DNA of 64,000 bases from Theocolax elegans (lineage: Eukaryota; Arthropoda; Insecta; Hymenoptera; Cerocephalidae): contig CM047430.1 in the NCBI GenBank assembly GCA_026168455.1, forward strand, positions 6,427,277 through 6,491,276. Direction: 5' to 3'. This document shows positions 54,100-64,000 of this stretch, piece after piece. The notes under the pieces were generated by a model. The model was not told where the DNA came from and made no database searches. It saw only the letters and a program-made list of their open reading frames with translations. A program made the position numbers and the translations under genes. Positions within the stretch are counted from its first letter, which is position 1; the number at the start of each line of letters is the position of its first letter.

Positions 54100-54229
54100 T
54101 GACATCAAAAAAGGAATGCTTGGTTTTCATATGGGCTATTAAGAGATTGAGACCATGCATTGAGGCCTATCGATTTACGGCTTTGACTGACCATAGTGCT
54201 CTCAAATGGTTTAAGAATCTCAGCCGCTA
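54100..54229 (+). pseudogene. Isolated gypsy RNase H fragment
   Basis: TSKKECLVFIWAIKRLRPCI, EAYRFTALTDHSALKWFKNL and a stop. The TDHSALKW motif is the RNase H region of a Ty3/gypsy pol. It is only ~40 codons, joined abruptly to a minus-strand gag, so it is a truncated relic. Confidence 0.7.
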
Positions 54230-55988
54230 GATCTCTCGGGCTCAGCCGATGTCGTCGGGATATACGATGACTCTTCGATTGCCGAGTTCTCCTTATAGCG
54301 CTTCGCTGTAATTAAGGTTTCTGATCTGCTCTTACGCGGGGCAGGAACGGGAACTACCCTTTTCAACCGTTCCTGTTCGCGTTTCCCGAACAGTCCGGGC
54401 AATCTGCGCGCTTATACCCCAGTCGTCCGTAACCAAAACATTTCAACGGTTGTGTGATCTGCGGTCTCGCGATCTCGTTCCGATTGCCTCTTTCCTCTTT
54501 CGATGCGCCGCTTGTCCTTCCGGCGAGACCTACGTATTCTTGGTCCGATTTGGCTCCCTCGGTTTACTAATTCCGCCTCGGGATGCGGTCATCGAAAGGA
54601 CGAATTCTCTCATTTTCTCTTTGAGGACTTTGGCCAGCGTCTTTGCCAAGTCCTCTGGCGGATCTTTCTTCGTCTGCTTGTTTGGTGATATCGGTTGTAC
54701 CGCTGCCATCTTCGTTTGGCCCTCTTTTCATCCTTAGGCTTGTAAGCCGACTCCGGAATTAAGGCCGTCTCGGGTGGTGGAGGGTGTCTATACGCCTTCT
54801 GTCCCTCCAGTGTAAGCTCGGCTTTGACAGCAAGATCGAGAAGAGTATGGATCGAATTACAATCCGACCTGCGCACCAGATTTTGTATTTCGGGGCGCAG
54901 GTTGCCATGCAGTGTGTCTAGCTGCTGCTCGATCCTTGGCATTAGATTGAGTCGTTTTTGTCTTTTTCGTTTTTAAACCAGAGTGCTGCAACGCCTTTGA
55001 ATAACTCTGGCAATGAGCTTAATAATTCGGCTTCCGAAAGATTAGCCAGAATCCGACATTCCTCGACTCGTTCGAGAAATGAGTCAATGCTCTGGTCGTC
55101 GTCTGCTGAGAATTGTAGTCCCCAATTCCGGACAATTTGACCGACGTCTCTCGTCTACTGTCCTGCACTTCTCTGCCAGGTGCTGTTCTCGGTCATGGTA
55201 CAATTCGTATTTCTAAGTCTTTTCTGACCTTGGAAGTTCCCCCCCCCCTCCCAGACTCTGCCGACTTCTCTAGAGAGTGGTGCTGGGGAAATGAGCTGTG
55301 ATGGTCCAGTTGAATTGTCCAGGTAATGATACGTCAGCGTGTCCTGGAATCCAACCTGCTGTCGTTGGTTACGGACTTCGTGTCGTGGCTGGTCTAATCT
55401 AGTGCATGTTAATATAGGTTGGGCCTGCACTGCCGCTAACACGTTTACTTTTTCGGTTAACTGTTTAACTGTGTCTGACATTTCCTGCATAAAGCTTGCA
55501 AATTCTAGTGGGATTTCGAATGATCCTCCGTCTGTTGCAGTGTGTCTTATTCTGCTTGGATTTTGATCATCGTTTGTAATATTGTCGGCAGCTTTGTTAT
55601 TTGTTGATGGCGATTCCGTGGTTTCTTGCAATATTGCAGTAGTTTCTTTATGTTGGTTTTGTTGAACTCTTTTACGACTCGTTTCCATATTTTCTTTGAC
55701 TCTTTCATCGTTGCTAAGAGTTACCAATGGGTGACTTGTGTTGTCGTCAATTGTCGAATTCTCACATGGGTGTTCTGCCGAGCTATATTTATGGATAAAA
55801 TTTTGCCTGAGTTCTTCCCGATGGCGCCAGACGGTGATTTCATCCTGCTCAGATTCCTCAACGAAATCCCTTGGCTCGTAATCTTCTAGGAGCCATTTTG
55901 TCAGACGACTTAAATTATCAAATTTATTGCCTGTATCTTTAACTGACAGGTCATTAAGATATTGACATTGTGACAATGTGCTTTGCAC
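54230..55988 (-). pseudogene. Gypsy element 5 gag
   Basis: From 55988: N-terminal helical region (NKFDNLSRLTKWLLEDYEPR, DFVEESEQDEITVWRHREEL), a variable linker, FEIPLEFASFMQEMSDTVKQ, then after a frameshift a capsid segment (IVRNWGLQFSADDDQSIDSF, ECRILANLSEAELLSSLPEL, FKNEKD), PEIQNLVRRSDCNSIHTLLD, and a degraded knuckle CFGYGRLGYKRADCPDC. It is a relative of the gag at 59560-61421 (similar FEIP, ILANLSE and LGY...CPDC blocks). Several frameshifts; no pol is attached. Confidence 0.75.
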
Positions 55989-57312
55989 ATGTCAAAGTGG
56001 CAACTACCGAGCCCCTGGCGAACACCTACCTACCGGTACAAGCTATACGAGTCCCCAGATAAAGCTACCTATCCATCTATATATTGAGCCTAGCTACCTA
56101 CCCGCACATTAACTAAGCCCTACCTACCCTCACAGACTAATATCCCAATCCCAAGCACGGCACATAAACACTAAGGTGGTCCTGGCGTTGAGGACCTTGG
56201 GCGAGGATGAGGAGCAAGGAAGAGGATATACAACTGTATCCAAGAGACAAAGATAAAGGAAATACACGTACAGCTGTATGTAAACACTACAGCTGTACAA
56301 GGAACAGTATAGAGCAGAATGAGGCTAGTTTGCTATACGTAAACAACGTGTATAGCAGACCTCTTTAAACAGTATGTAAATGAATACGCATACTTGCGTA
56401 ATCCCCACGACAAAGTATTTACCTGGAGCTGTAGACGGAACAGCTATCAGTCACCGAGGTTGACGTCGTCGTCGAGGAGAAAGAGGTGACTCGGTTCTGA
56501 GCGATGCGACGGCGGGTGAGTTCCGTACCTGAAACTCACACAGTACAAATTATTTGAAGAACGCAAGAAGGAACGAATTAATAGTTACCTGGAATAAAGT
56601 TATACCGCATCTCCGAGACGTAAACAGCACAAGGTCACCATACACATTATAGCCGACTTGCACGGCTACAGCCTGAATACAGCGGTAATCGACTCGCTCG
56701 CTCGATGCGAGATCTATGTACCACATACAAGTACGTACTGCGCAGGCGCTCGGTACGATCGCGGCTCTCGAGCACGCCGAGAGCCAGAGCTCTACGGGAC
56801 GTGAGATCGACCGTACCTAACGGAATACAATAACCCATAGCGAGTTGCGAGCGAGTCAGAGTGCGAGAGTGCGGATAGCGCGTTTGAGGGACAAGGTCCG
56901 ATCTTCAAGCGAAAGGTTGGTGTTTTATTTACCCTCGCTGCTGACGGTACCGCCGAGTATCGGAATACGTGTGTGCGAGATCCTGGTCCCCTCCTTCCCC
57001 TTCCCTTCCCCTACAGCGAACCCGGTTAGCGGCAATGGAGTAAATCTCCGACTTGTTGACAGCCGCGAGTTGTCTCGTTTTTCGTCGCGTAAACGCGATT
57101 GGCGTCCACCCGGTAATATTGGTCTTTAATTAGTTTAATAAATCTTTTAAAAAAATCTTTCGATATCAATTATATACGTGCACCCTGATCCCCAGCGCAA
57201 CGTGACAACATATATCTTTGTCTCTATAAAACAAACACCAGTCTTCGATTTTCTGTTGTGTTGAACATGCCATATTTAAAATAACTGTTTAAATAAATAA
57301 TTTACAATAAAT
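55989..57312. other. Possible leader/LTR of gypsy 5 and flank; no gene
   Basis: GC-richer than average with dense short phrases (CTACCTACC at 56026-56114, GGAGCTGTAGACGG, GAGAGCCAGAGCTCTACGGG). On position it should hold the 5' leader and LTR of the minus-strand gypsy 5, but I could not identify TG...CA ends or a primer site with confidence. Confidence 0.35.
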
Positions 57313-58375
57313 TGTAATGGTAAGTGATGTACTCACTTACCATTACACGAATCAGGTAGGGAGAGACGAGCGCTATAAATAGATATAGACATAGCCAACG
57401 GCGAACGGCTGATACCCGCGCAACGATAGGAGAAATTGAGGGGAGAGTCGCGCGCGCACGAGAGTACAAGATCGCGACGACACGTGAGACGAGACATCCC
57501 GGTTGAATTGTACCTTTTTTATCCGCAAGTTTTCCGTGGAGTTTTGCCGGTTGTTTTGCTCGTTTGTTATACCGTGGGTGATTTTTACCGTGTATTCTGG
57601 TGTAGTGGTTTTATACACGCAAACGAAATAAAGTGATCGGTGGTCGAGGTATTCTCCCACCGACATTTTTCCTTTTGAACGGCAAAGAGACAACAAGAGA
57701 GAGGAATTGTTCTTTTTCTGGTATTCGAGGTCCGAAGAAAAGGAATTAGAAGTAAGTGGTACCACTTTCGCGCGGATAGTTATTATATATTTTATTTAAC
57801 GCGATCGTGCGAATAATTTTAAGTTAGTTAGTTCGCGTACCCCTTTCCCCTCTCGTGTTGAGTCGATGTTTTCGACTCAATCTACGTGCGCTTAGACCTC
57901 GACCATATTAATAAATCTTATTGTTTTCAATCATTTGTTCTTACTTAAATAAATCTATTATTTGTTAATCTATTTCAACTCGTGTTGATTTATATTCTTT
58001 TTCTAACCGGCGTATTATATTTTCGTTCCTCCGTTTTCCTTCGAGTCGTATTGCAAGATACGAATTCTCGCGGACTCAATTTTAATTTTCTTTCCGCGGT
58101 CCATTTTAGGAAAGAATCTCATCATTTTTACCTGCTGTTGTTGGAAATCGTAATTCGATTTCCATACAACTTTAACGGCAAGTGTGCGGACAGGTAACCG
58201 CAGCCGCTGCGCGGGAAAGATTTTTGTAAACAACATATATACATATATATATTCTATTGAGTCATTAAGTGTGCGATATCTAGTCGGCGAAATTATACAA
58301 GTTCGTTCGCCACGAACTAAAGATACGCAAGACGGACTACTCGGTAAGTTTTCCCCGGGCAAGCACACCGTTACA
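57313..58375 (+). repeat. 5' LTR of gypsy element 6
   Basis: 1063 bp with perfect 5-bp ends TGTAA...TTACA, followed immediately by a primer-binding site. A TATA box (CTATAAATAG) lies at about 57374, and polyadenylation-like AATAAA words follow from about 57627. The first 34 bp form a hairpin: GTAATGGTAAGTG (57314-57326) pairs with CACTTACCATTAC (57334-57346). This is the LTR of the best-preserved element in the window; the 3' LTR lies beyond the right edge. Confidence 0.82.
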
Positions 58376-58392
58376 TGGCGCCCAACTAAGTG
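58376..58392 (+). promoter_or_regulatory. Primer-binding site of gypsy 6
   Basis: TGGCGCCCAACTAAGTG directly abuts the LTR end. It starts with TGG, complementary to a tRNA 3' CCA, as expected for minus-strand priming. I have not assigned the tRNA. Confidence 0.75.
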
Positions 58393-59559
58393 AAGGAAAA
58401 AGTCCCTAGACGTTAGGATAGCTGATTGCGCGTACACGGCGCGCGACAAGGGAATAGGAACGGACCGGAATTGAATTGTTTGAACATATGCTCGGTTGAT
58501 TTACGTGTGTTTAAGGATTAATACGTTAGTTACGTTGATTAATGTATTAATTATTGTCGACAATTGAATTAGTTGAATTGCAATTAATTTCAATTAATAA
58601 ATTATTGTGTTTGACAATAATTTAGATAACTTTATCGGAAATCTTCGTTTTTTTTGTTTTTATCAGGAAGAAATCCGAAGTCGACAGTAATAAAATTTTT
58701 TTAGATAATTGTTGACACACGTAAATTATAATAATTTCAGATTTATTTATTTATATGAGATAGAATGGTTTGAGGTCCGCGATTTAATAACACGTGTCCC
58801 TGATTCCGTATAGGTTAGTCGGAAAATTAGCGAAAATCATTTTTTCGACTTAATAAAAATTGTTAATACCTGTGCAAGGGGGTGATTTTTGAAATTTGCT
58901 TTTGTTATAATTTTGACTACGCGTATCGGCTCTCGCGTCATAATAAAAATTGTATTTATTTTTTTTTATGTAATACGCGATTGTAAGAGGTCACTGCGTC
59001 AGATATTCTATATAGTTAGGTAGGAATATATTTATTTGTTAATTTATTTGTTGATCATTTATTAATTTATTTATTAATTCGTTGACGGATTTATTTAATT
59101 TTAAGTATATTTGCGTGCGCTGGTGACCGAGAGCCGAGGATAATCCGTTTTCTTCCTCATTTTATCGGATTAAAATTTGTTTTATTTGTTTATTATTTCG
59201 TTTGGTTTATTTATTGTACAAAAATTTTTTTTTTGGTTTTGTTGTAAATCGGGTACAGTATTTTAGAATAAATTAAACTGAAACGTGTATAACAAATTTA
59301 AATCGAAGGTGAAATTTAATTTATTTTGTGAAATAGTTGTCAAAATTATAAAATTTTTTTTATTACAAGCAAGTTTCAAATTGGTGAGCGTAAGGTGTTT
59401 ATTTAAAAGGGAAAAGATCACAATCTTCAACACAGTGGCCCAATAATTTAGTAGTTTAACCACCTAGTGTTGAATAACCGAACCTTGCACAAGTACCTGC
59501 GGAAGCGATTTTTCTTTATTTTTTTGTTGTTAAGAAATCGGCGATAATTTTAAATTAAT
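58393..59559 (+). other. Long untranslated leader of gypsy 6
   Basis: About 1.17 kb between primer site and gag ATG. It is AT-rich and T-rich, with no open frame. It would carry packaging signals; a stem-rich 5' end cannot be assessed by eye. Confidence 0.5.
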
Positions 59560-61421
59560 ATGGCAGAATCGATGACTAACCAGATTGACAACTGGATTGA
59601 TACTCAATCCGGTGAACAGATCAAGGCTCACCTCGAGTCGTTGGAGATGCGGGTTGACGGCCCAAATTATAAAAGAGCCGAGCGTCTCCAACGGTGGTTA
59701 ATGGGTAATTATACGGCTCAGGATTTCGCTGAAGAAACAAATCTGTTGGCAGATCGCGAAAGGCGAAATAGGCGGAGGTCGGATTGGTTTGAGGCTATGT
59801 TCGCCCAGAATCCGGCATTACCTGATCCGGATTCTGATCCAAACGTTGTAGAGGTTTTACAACAGACTCTTGCGCTGGACGTTCCAGACATAGAAAGGCA
59901 AGAGACAGACGTAGATGTTGAGGAAGATCAGCATACGGAGGATCAGTAATCCGAGGTCTCCAGCCAAGAAGTTAACAGAGAGGAGTGGATCACGCTAGTG
60001 TCTACAGGCGGAGCACAGTTTGAGATACCGGAGACATTCGCTGCGATGTTGACGTTGCAGTTGAAACAACAGGCCGTCATGACAGCACGGATAAAAGATT
60101 TGGAGGATCAAGTGAGTGCTCTGAAATTGGACTTCTACGCCCGCGATAGTACGCAGAGAACGAGTACCAACAGAAATAGAGAGCCGAACCAACATGTCCG
60201 ATTCCAGGACACGTATACGTGTCACACACTGGACGATACGGACGAAAGACCACGACATGTGCAGGCAGAGTGCGAGGGTTATCAAGCACCTCAAGCACCT
60301 GCTAGAGGAGCTTTGGGGAGGGGCGAGATATGGAGACAAGGTCAGCCTCCATATTCTAGCTCTCCCTACCCTAGTCGGATGGACTCGAACGTAACCGGCC
60401 AGTCTACAACTAGATCGGCCGGGACAGTGCGCGATGTCGGCGCAATTGTTCGTAAGTGGGGAGTTCGATTCTCTGGAGACAAAAGCCAGAGTATTGAAGC
60501 ATTTCTTGCGCGAGTAGAAGATTGTAGGATACTCGCCAACCTCAGCGAGGACGAGGTGTTACCGTCCTTGTCGGAACTTCTCACCGATAACGCAGCTACG
60601 TGGTATCGGAACGTGAAGGATAGATGGCACTCATGGCAAGATTTTGTGAGATACGCCAAGATGTGGTACGGAATGGGCCAGAGTTATCAACAACGGCTCA
60701 TCGAGGAGTCTAACGCTCGCACGCAAGGCGAAGATGAGCCGGTAAGGGATTATATCACCTGCTCGATTGCGATTATGCGTAAGCTCAAGCCGATTCCGGA
60801 TGAGCGGAGCCAGTTAGATCACCTGTACCGCAATATGCTACCTCAACTCCAACGTTTATTTAAGAGAGTTGAAGCTCGGTCGATCGAGAGATTTTGCAAT
60901 TGGCGTTGGACGCGGAGCAAACACTCGAACGAGAAAAATTATATCGGCCGCCTCCCGCAGAAGAAGACTTGATGCTACCTGAGTTAGCATATAAGTCGCG
61001 GAATAAGAAGCGGCCGAACGCTAAACCAAAGGTAGCAAGCGTAGCCAAGGAAGCGAGTGAACCGGCTCAGACAGATCTTTTGGAACGGTTCACGAAAATT
61101 CTCGAGGAGACGCTAGTCTCCGTTAAGACGAGTTGCCATACAGCTGGGGTGAGAGGCAAGGTGGATGTCTCTCAAAGCAAGAAGACCCACAGATCACCTC
61201 CTCGGTTCAAATGGGGACAGAGGAAGGGTAATCGCAAGAGTCCTGACCGACAGTCATCGAGTGGCCATACGTCAAGAAACGACGAGAAGTTGAATGCCGG
61301 TGATAAGGAGAAGCGTAAAGAGGTTGTCCCCAAGCCTGTAGCTTGCAATATATGTGGCAAACTGGGATATACAATTAGGACGTGTCCTGATTGTGCAAAA
61401 AACGCACGGGAAAGCGGCTAG
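59560..61421 (+). pseudogene. Gypsy 6 gag (one nonsense codon, one frameshift)
   Basis: Starts at an ATG (59560, MAESMTNQIDNWIDTQSGEQ). An in-frame TAA (59947-59949) is followed directly by open frame SEVSSQEVNREEW; it is the only stop until a frameshift near 60890. Capsid: FEIPETFAAMLTLQLKQQAV, VRKWGVRFSGDKSQSIEAFL, DCRILANLSEDEVLPSLSEL, AATWYRNVKDRWHSWQDFVR. After the shift: ALDAEQTLEREKLYRPPPAE, a basic stretch, and the knuckle-like CNICGKLGYTIRTCPDC in which the usual His is Tyr. It ends TAG at 61419-61421 in the zero frame, after a frameshift signal. Confidence 0.82.
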
Positions 61422-63541
61422 AGGGGACAGCCGCTGGTCCCGAGGTTGAGGGAGTCCCCAGAGAAGCGGTCGTAATCCTCGAATCTCGAGGCAATCAAGC
61501 TGCAGAGATGCGTCAAGAAGATCTGACGATAAGTGACTCCAGAGAAATTAGGACGGATCCGGTCACGAGTAAAATTTTAAAAATTACTCCGAAACCAAAT
61601 CAGCGAGTTTATAGTCCAGAAGATAAGACGCGCTGGTGGTGTCAAATCGATATCGGTGGATACCGGATCCGAGCGTTGTTTGATCCAGGTGCATCAACAA
61701 CGGTCATGGGTTTGAACGGTTTGCAGTTGGCAACCGCTCTTGGCAGATCCATTCTCGATAAGCAAGCAGGTAGTGCTAAGCTTGCGGATGGTAGCACACA
61801 CCAGTTGTGTGGACATGTTATGCTACCTTTTACCATCGGTAAAGACACGCGAGATATACGGGTCGCAATTATGCCAAATTTAGATGCGGAATGCTATTTA
61901 GGAGTGAATTTCATTCGAGCATTCCGAGCAGTTCTAGACCCAGACTCCGACTGTTTATACTTCAACGGGCCATCACAATTATTACAGCTGGAAGTGGCAA
62001 GTATTGAAAGTGGACACGCTTCGCTGTCGTCAGCGGGTGTGGCCGACGCGACAGAAGATGAGCGCCGACAACTGCGTGAACTTCTGGATCAAGTGCTGTT
62101 CAGTACTTTGCCAAAGATCGGCCGATCATACGATGTTGAACATGTTATCGACGTCGGTTCGGCGCGGCCGATCAAACAAAGGTATTATCCCGTCTCCGAC
62201 AAGTTTCGAGAGGAGATGCATCGACAAGTTCGAGAGATGCTTGAGACAGGCGTTATAGAACCGTCTAGTAGCGGTTGGTCCAGTCCAGTAGTGATGGCTA
62301 AGAAGGGCGAAAATGCAAGGCGTTTTTGCATTGATTTCAGGAAGGTCAACGCTTTGACCAAACCTGATGCGTATCCTTTGCCGTTTATGCAGGACATTTT
62401 ACGCAAACTCAAAAGAGCCCGATATATATCTACGATAGATATGAACTGCGCCTATCACCAAATACCTCTGCAAATGGAATCGCGCCCGATTACAGCATTT
62501 ACGGTACCTGGAATGGGCTTGTTCCAGTTTACTCGTATGCCCTTTGGGTTGGCAAATGCTGGCGCGACGTTCCAACGTATGATAGACCAGGTGATTGGAC
62601 CTGCTCTCGAACCGAATGCTTACTCTTATCTCGACGATATCATTGTCGTAACGGAAACCTTCGAAGAGCACAAAATGTTGCTAAAGGAGGTGTTGACTCG
62701 TTTAACTGAAGCCGGTTTATCGGTAAACCGAGAGAAATGTGTTTTCTGTCAACCCGAAGTAAGATATTTGGGTGTACGAGTCAATCGTGACGGGATAAGA
62801 CCTGATCCAGCTAAGACGAAGCCGATTCAAGAATATCCGGCTCCCCGAAATCTCAAGCAGCTGAGACGATTCCTCGGGATGGCATCTTGGTACCGACGAT
62901 TTATACCCGACTATGCTACGATCGCGGAGCCTTTAACACGTCTTACGAAGAAAGACCAAAAGTATGAATGGCTCCAAGAACAAGAAGGTGCATTTCAGCG
63001 ACTCAAAGCACTGCTGATGACTGCACCCGTTCTACAGACTCCTGATGAGAATGGCGAGTATACCATTCAAACAGACGCCAGTGACACCGGTATCGGTGCG
63101 GTATTGACACAGGTCGTTGATGGAGTAGAGAGAGTCCTGGAGTTTGCCAGTAGAGTACTCTCGCCAGCAGAACGTAACAATAGCGTCTCAGAACGGGAAT
63201 GTTTGGCCGTAGTGTGGGCAATTAGAAAATTTCGACAGTATATTGAGGGTTACCAGTTTAAGGTTATAACTGATCATAGTAGTCTCCGTTGGCTGTGCAA
63301 TATACACAATCCAACGAGTCGGCTCGCAAGATGGGCATTGGAACTCCAATCTCATAATTTTACAATTGAGTATAGGAAGGGAGCTCTAAATTATGTTCCT
63401 GATGCACTTTCTCGCATGTACGAGGAAGACGAGCCGGCCATCGCTTCAGTTTCTTGGAGCCAGACTACAAAAGATCCTTGGTACCTCTCATGGCTGAAAG
63501 ACGTATCAGAGCGACCTAGAGATTTCCGGAATGGAAGATAA
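61391..63541 (+). CDS. Gypsy 6 pol: protease, reverse transcriptase, RNase H
   Basis: 716-codon open frame, -1 relative to gag and overlapping its end. It has no ATG at the 5' end (the reported start is a TTG), as expected if made only by frameshifting. Protease RALFDPGASTTVMGLN; RT PSSSGWSSPVVMAKKG, RFCIDFRKVNALTKPDAYPL, MPFGLANAGATFQRMIDQVI and AYSYLDDIIVVTETFEEH (catalytic YLDD); RNase H YTIQTDASDTGIGAVL, ERECLAVVWAIRKFRQYIEG, VITDHSSLRWLC, VPDALSRM. All expected active-site residues of these three enzymes are present. Near 63524 a 1-base shift would be needed to continue into EWKIIGNNLYSYRVDNELDD. Integrase is not in the window. Confidence 0.88.
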   Translation: MCKKRTGKRLEGTAAGPEVEGVPREAVVILESRGNQAAEMRQEDLTISDSREIRTDPVTSKILKITPKPNQRVYSPEDKTRWWCQIDIGGYRIRALFDPGASTTVMGLNGLQLATALGRSILDKQAGSAKLADGSTHQLCGHVMLPFTIGKDTRDIRVAIMPNLDAECYLGVNFIRAFRAVLDPDSDCLYFNGPSQLLQLEVASIESGHASLSSAGVADATEDERRQLRELLDQVLFSTLPKIGRSYDVEHVIDVGSARPIKQRYYPVSDKFREEMHRQVREMLETGVIEPSSSGWSSPVVMAKKGENARRFCIDFRKVNALTKPDAYPLPFMQDILRKLKRARYISTIDMNCAYHQIPLQMESRPITAFTVPGMGLFQFTRMPFGLANAGATFQRMIDQVIGPALEPNAYSYLDDIIVVTETFEEHKMLLKEVLTRLTEAGLSVNREKCVFCQPEVRYLGVRVNRDGIRPDPAKTKPIQEYPAPRNLKQLRRFLGMASWYRRFIPDYATIAEPLTRLTKKDQKYEWLQEQEGAFQRLKALLMTAPVLQTPDENGEYTIQTDASDTGIGAVLTQVVDGVERVLEFASRVLSPAERNNSVSERECLAVVWAIRKFRQYIEGYQFKVITDHSSLRWLCNIHNPTSRLARWALELQSHNFTIEYRKGALNYVPDALSRMYEEDEPAIASVSWSQTTKDPWYLSWLKDVSERPRDFRNGR
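61397..61459 (+). promoter_or_regulatory. Gag-Pol -1 ribosomal frameshift signal with predicted pseudoknot
   Basis: Slippery heptamer A AAA AAC at 61397-61403, exactly in phase with the gag reading frame (GCA AAA AAC). After a 9-nt spacer, stem 1 pairs AGCGGCT (61413-61419) with AGCCGCT (61429-61435). Its 9-nt loop contains GGGGAC (61423-61428), which pairs perfectly with GTCCCC (61454-61459), giving an H-type pseudoknot: stem 1 of 7 bp, stem 2 of 6 bp directly stacked, loop 1 of 3 nt, loop 3 of 18 nt. The gag stop TAG lies in stem 1. A nearer GTCCC (61437-61441) leaves too short a connecting loop. Confidence 0.85.
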
Positions 63542-63627
63542 TAGGTAACAATTTGTATTCGTATCGCGTCGATAACGAGTTAGACGACGTGATGGAGGAC
63601 CATGACGCTTGGAAACTGGTTTACCGG
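63542..63627 (+). pseudogene. Gypsy 6 pol continuation in a shifted frame
   Basis: In another frame than 61391-63541 the sequence from about 63524 stays open: EWKIIGNNLYSYRVDNELDD, VMEDHDAWKLVYRG. This looks like the pol region after RNase H, so a 1-base indel near 63520-63540 separates it from the main pol frame. Confidence 0.65.
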
Positions 63628-64000
63628 GGAGCCTTTAACACGTCTTACGAAGAAAGACCAAAAGTATGAATGGCTCCAAGAACAAGAAGGTGCATTTCAG
63701 CGACTCAAAGCACTGCTGATGACTGCACCCGTTCTACAGACTCCTGATGAGAATGGCGAGTATACCATTCAAACAGACGCCAGTGACACCGGTATCGGTG
63801 CGGTATTGACACAGGTCGTTGATGGAGTAGAGAGAGTCCTGGAGTTTGCCAGTAGAGTACTCTCGCCAGCAGAACGTAACAATAGCGTCCTCAGAACGGG
63901 AATGTTTGGCCGTAGTTGTGGGCAATTAGAAAATTTCGACAGTATATTGAGGGTTACCAGTTTAAGGTTATAACTGATCATAGTAGTCTCCGTTGGCTGT
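63628..64000 (+). repeat. Duplicated RNase H segment, right end of window
   Basis: Copy of 62926-63296 at an offset of 702 bp, running to the last base. It differs mainly by two single-base insertions (GCGTCCTCAGAACG for GCGTCTCAGAACG; GTAGTTGTGGG for GTAGTGTGGG), so this second copy is frameshifted. It either reflects a local duplication in the element or is an assembly/read artefact at a repeat. Confidence 0.88.

Noticed and set aside
56647..57129. Frames of 63 and 94 codons in GC-rich DNA
   Set aside because: Arg/Ser/Leu-rich low-information translations with no family resemblance; more likely LTR or leader sequence.
61437..61441. Nearest partner GTCCC for the frameshift pseudoknot
   Set aside because: Only one nucleotide would span a 7-bp stem; the GTCCCC at 61454-61459 gives a feasible 18-nt loop.

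Overview
The window looks like insect nuclear DNA, probably hymenopteran. It is a transposon-dense, AT-rich, intron-like or heterochromatic stretch. The only convincing host gene material is two adjacent exons of the ion-channel regulator unc80 (17681-18887, + strand), with consensus splice sites and an open frame across the junction. I see no bacterial-type operon, tRNA gene, intact rRNA gene or CRISPR array. Almost everything else is retrotransposons, foldback elements and satellites, many nested in one another. The insect assignment rests on unc80, the mix of Ty3/gypsy, Penelope and LINE families and the satellites; I could not run a search.

Layout. 1-1.7 kb: non-coding. 1.7-3.0 kb: a 388-bp unit, two copies on - and one plus a partial on +, each full copy carrying a complete type III hammerhead ribozyme. 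4.2-6.7 kb: foldback-like inverted repeats with repetitive arms. 7.5-12.4 kb: a 59-bp satellite with ~295-bp higher-order structure. 13.0-15.0 kb: a decayed Penelope-like element (RT plus GIY-YIG) between inverted terminal repeats, each with a type I hammerhead. 15.0-17.3 kb: a 1.65-kb palindrome and a SINE with a 5S-rRNA-like head. 17.7-18.9 kb: unc80 exons. 20.8-25.9 kb: a Ty3/gypsy element split by two palindromic insertions. 25.9-31.1 kb: palindromic elements flanked by TTAA, Penelope fragments and a 28-bp minisatellite. 29.8-33.9 kb: gag and LTR of another element on -, whose LTR is related to the 388-bp ribozyme unit. 34.2-38.8 kb: a LINE on + whose ORF2 is one 914-codon frame with three nonsense codons. 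39.9-40.6 kb: a broken conserved protein of unknown function. 41.5-46.4 kb: a second LINE on - with an ATGA ORF1/ORF2 overlap. 46.8-48.8 kb: second copy of the gag/LTR element on +. 48.8-52.6 kb: gypsy pol on - with a ribozyme-bearing insertion. 53.1-55.99 kb: three more gypsy fragments. 57.3-64.0 kb: the best-preserved gypsy element (LTR, primer site, gag, pol), running off the window end through a local duplication.

Main discoveries. (1) The 388-bp unit contains a textbook type III hammerhead: all core bases, three stems and a GUC site, plus 9-nt complementarity between loops I and II. Its 3' half is homologous to the LTR of the gag-encoding element at 29.8-33.9 kb. This resembles plant retrozymes, but in an insect. 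(2) The gypsy element at 59.6-63.5 kb has an in-phase A AAA AAC slippery heptamer followed by a 7-bp stem whose loop can pair downstream, a classical -1 frameshift pseudoknot for Gag-Pol. (3) Penelope-type hammerheads occur in inverted terminal repeats and, as relics, in a 313-bp palindromic insertion with a 14-bp target duplication.

No transposon here is both complete and uninterrupted. Autonomous families supply reverse transcriptase, while the palindromes, SINE and 388-bp units are the kind of non-autonomous sequence such enzymes could mobilise.
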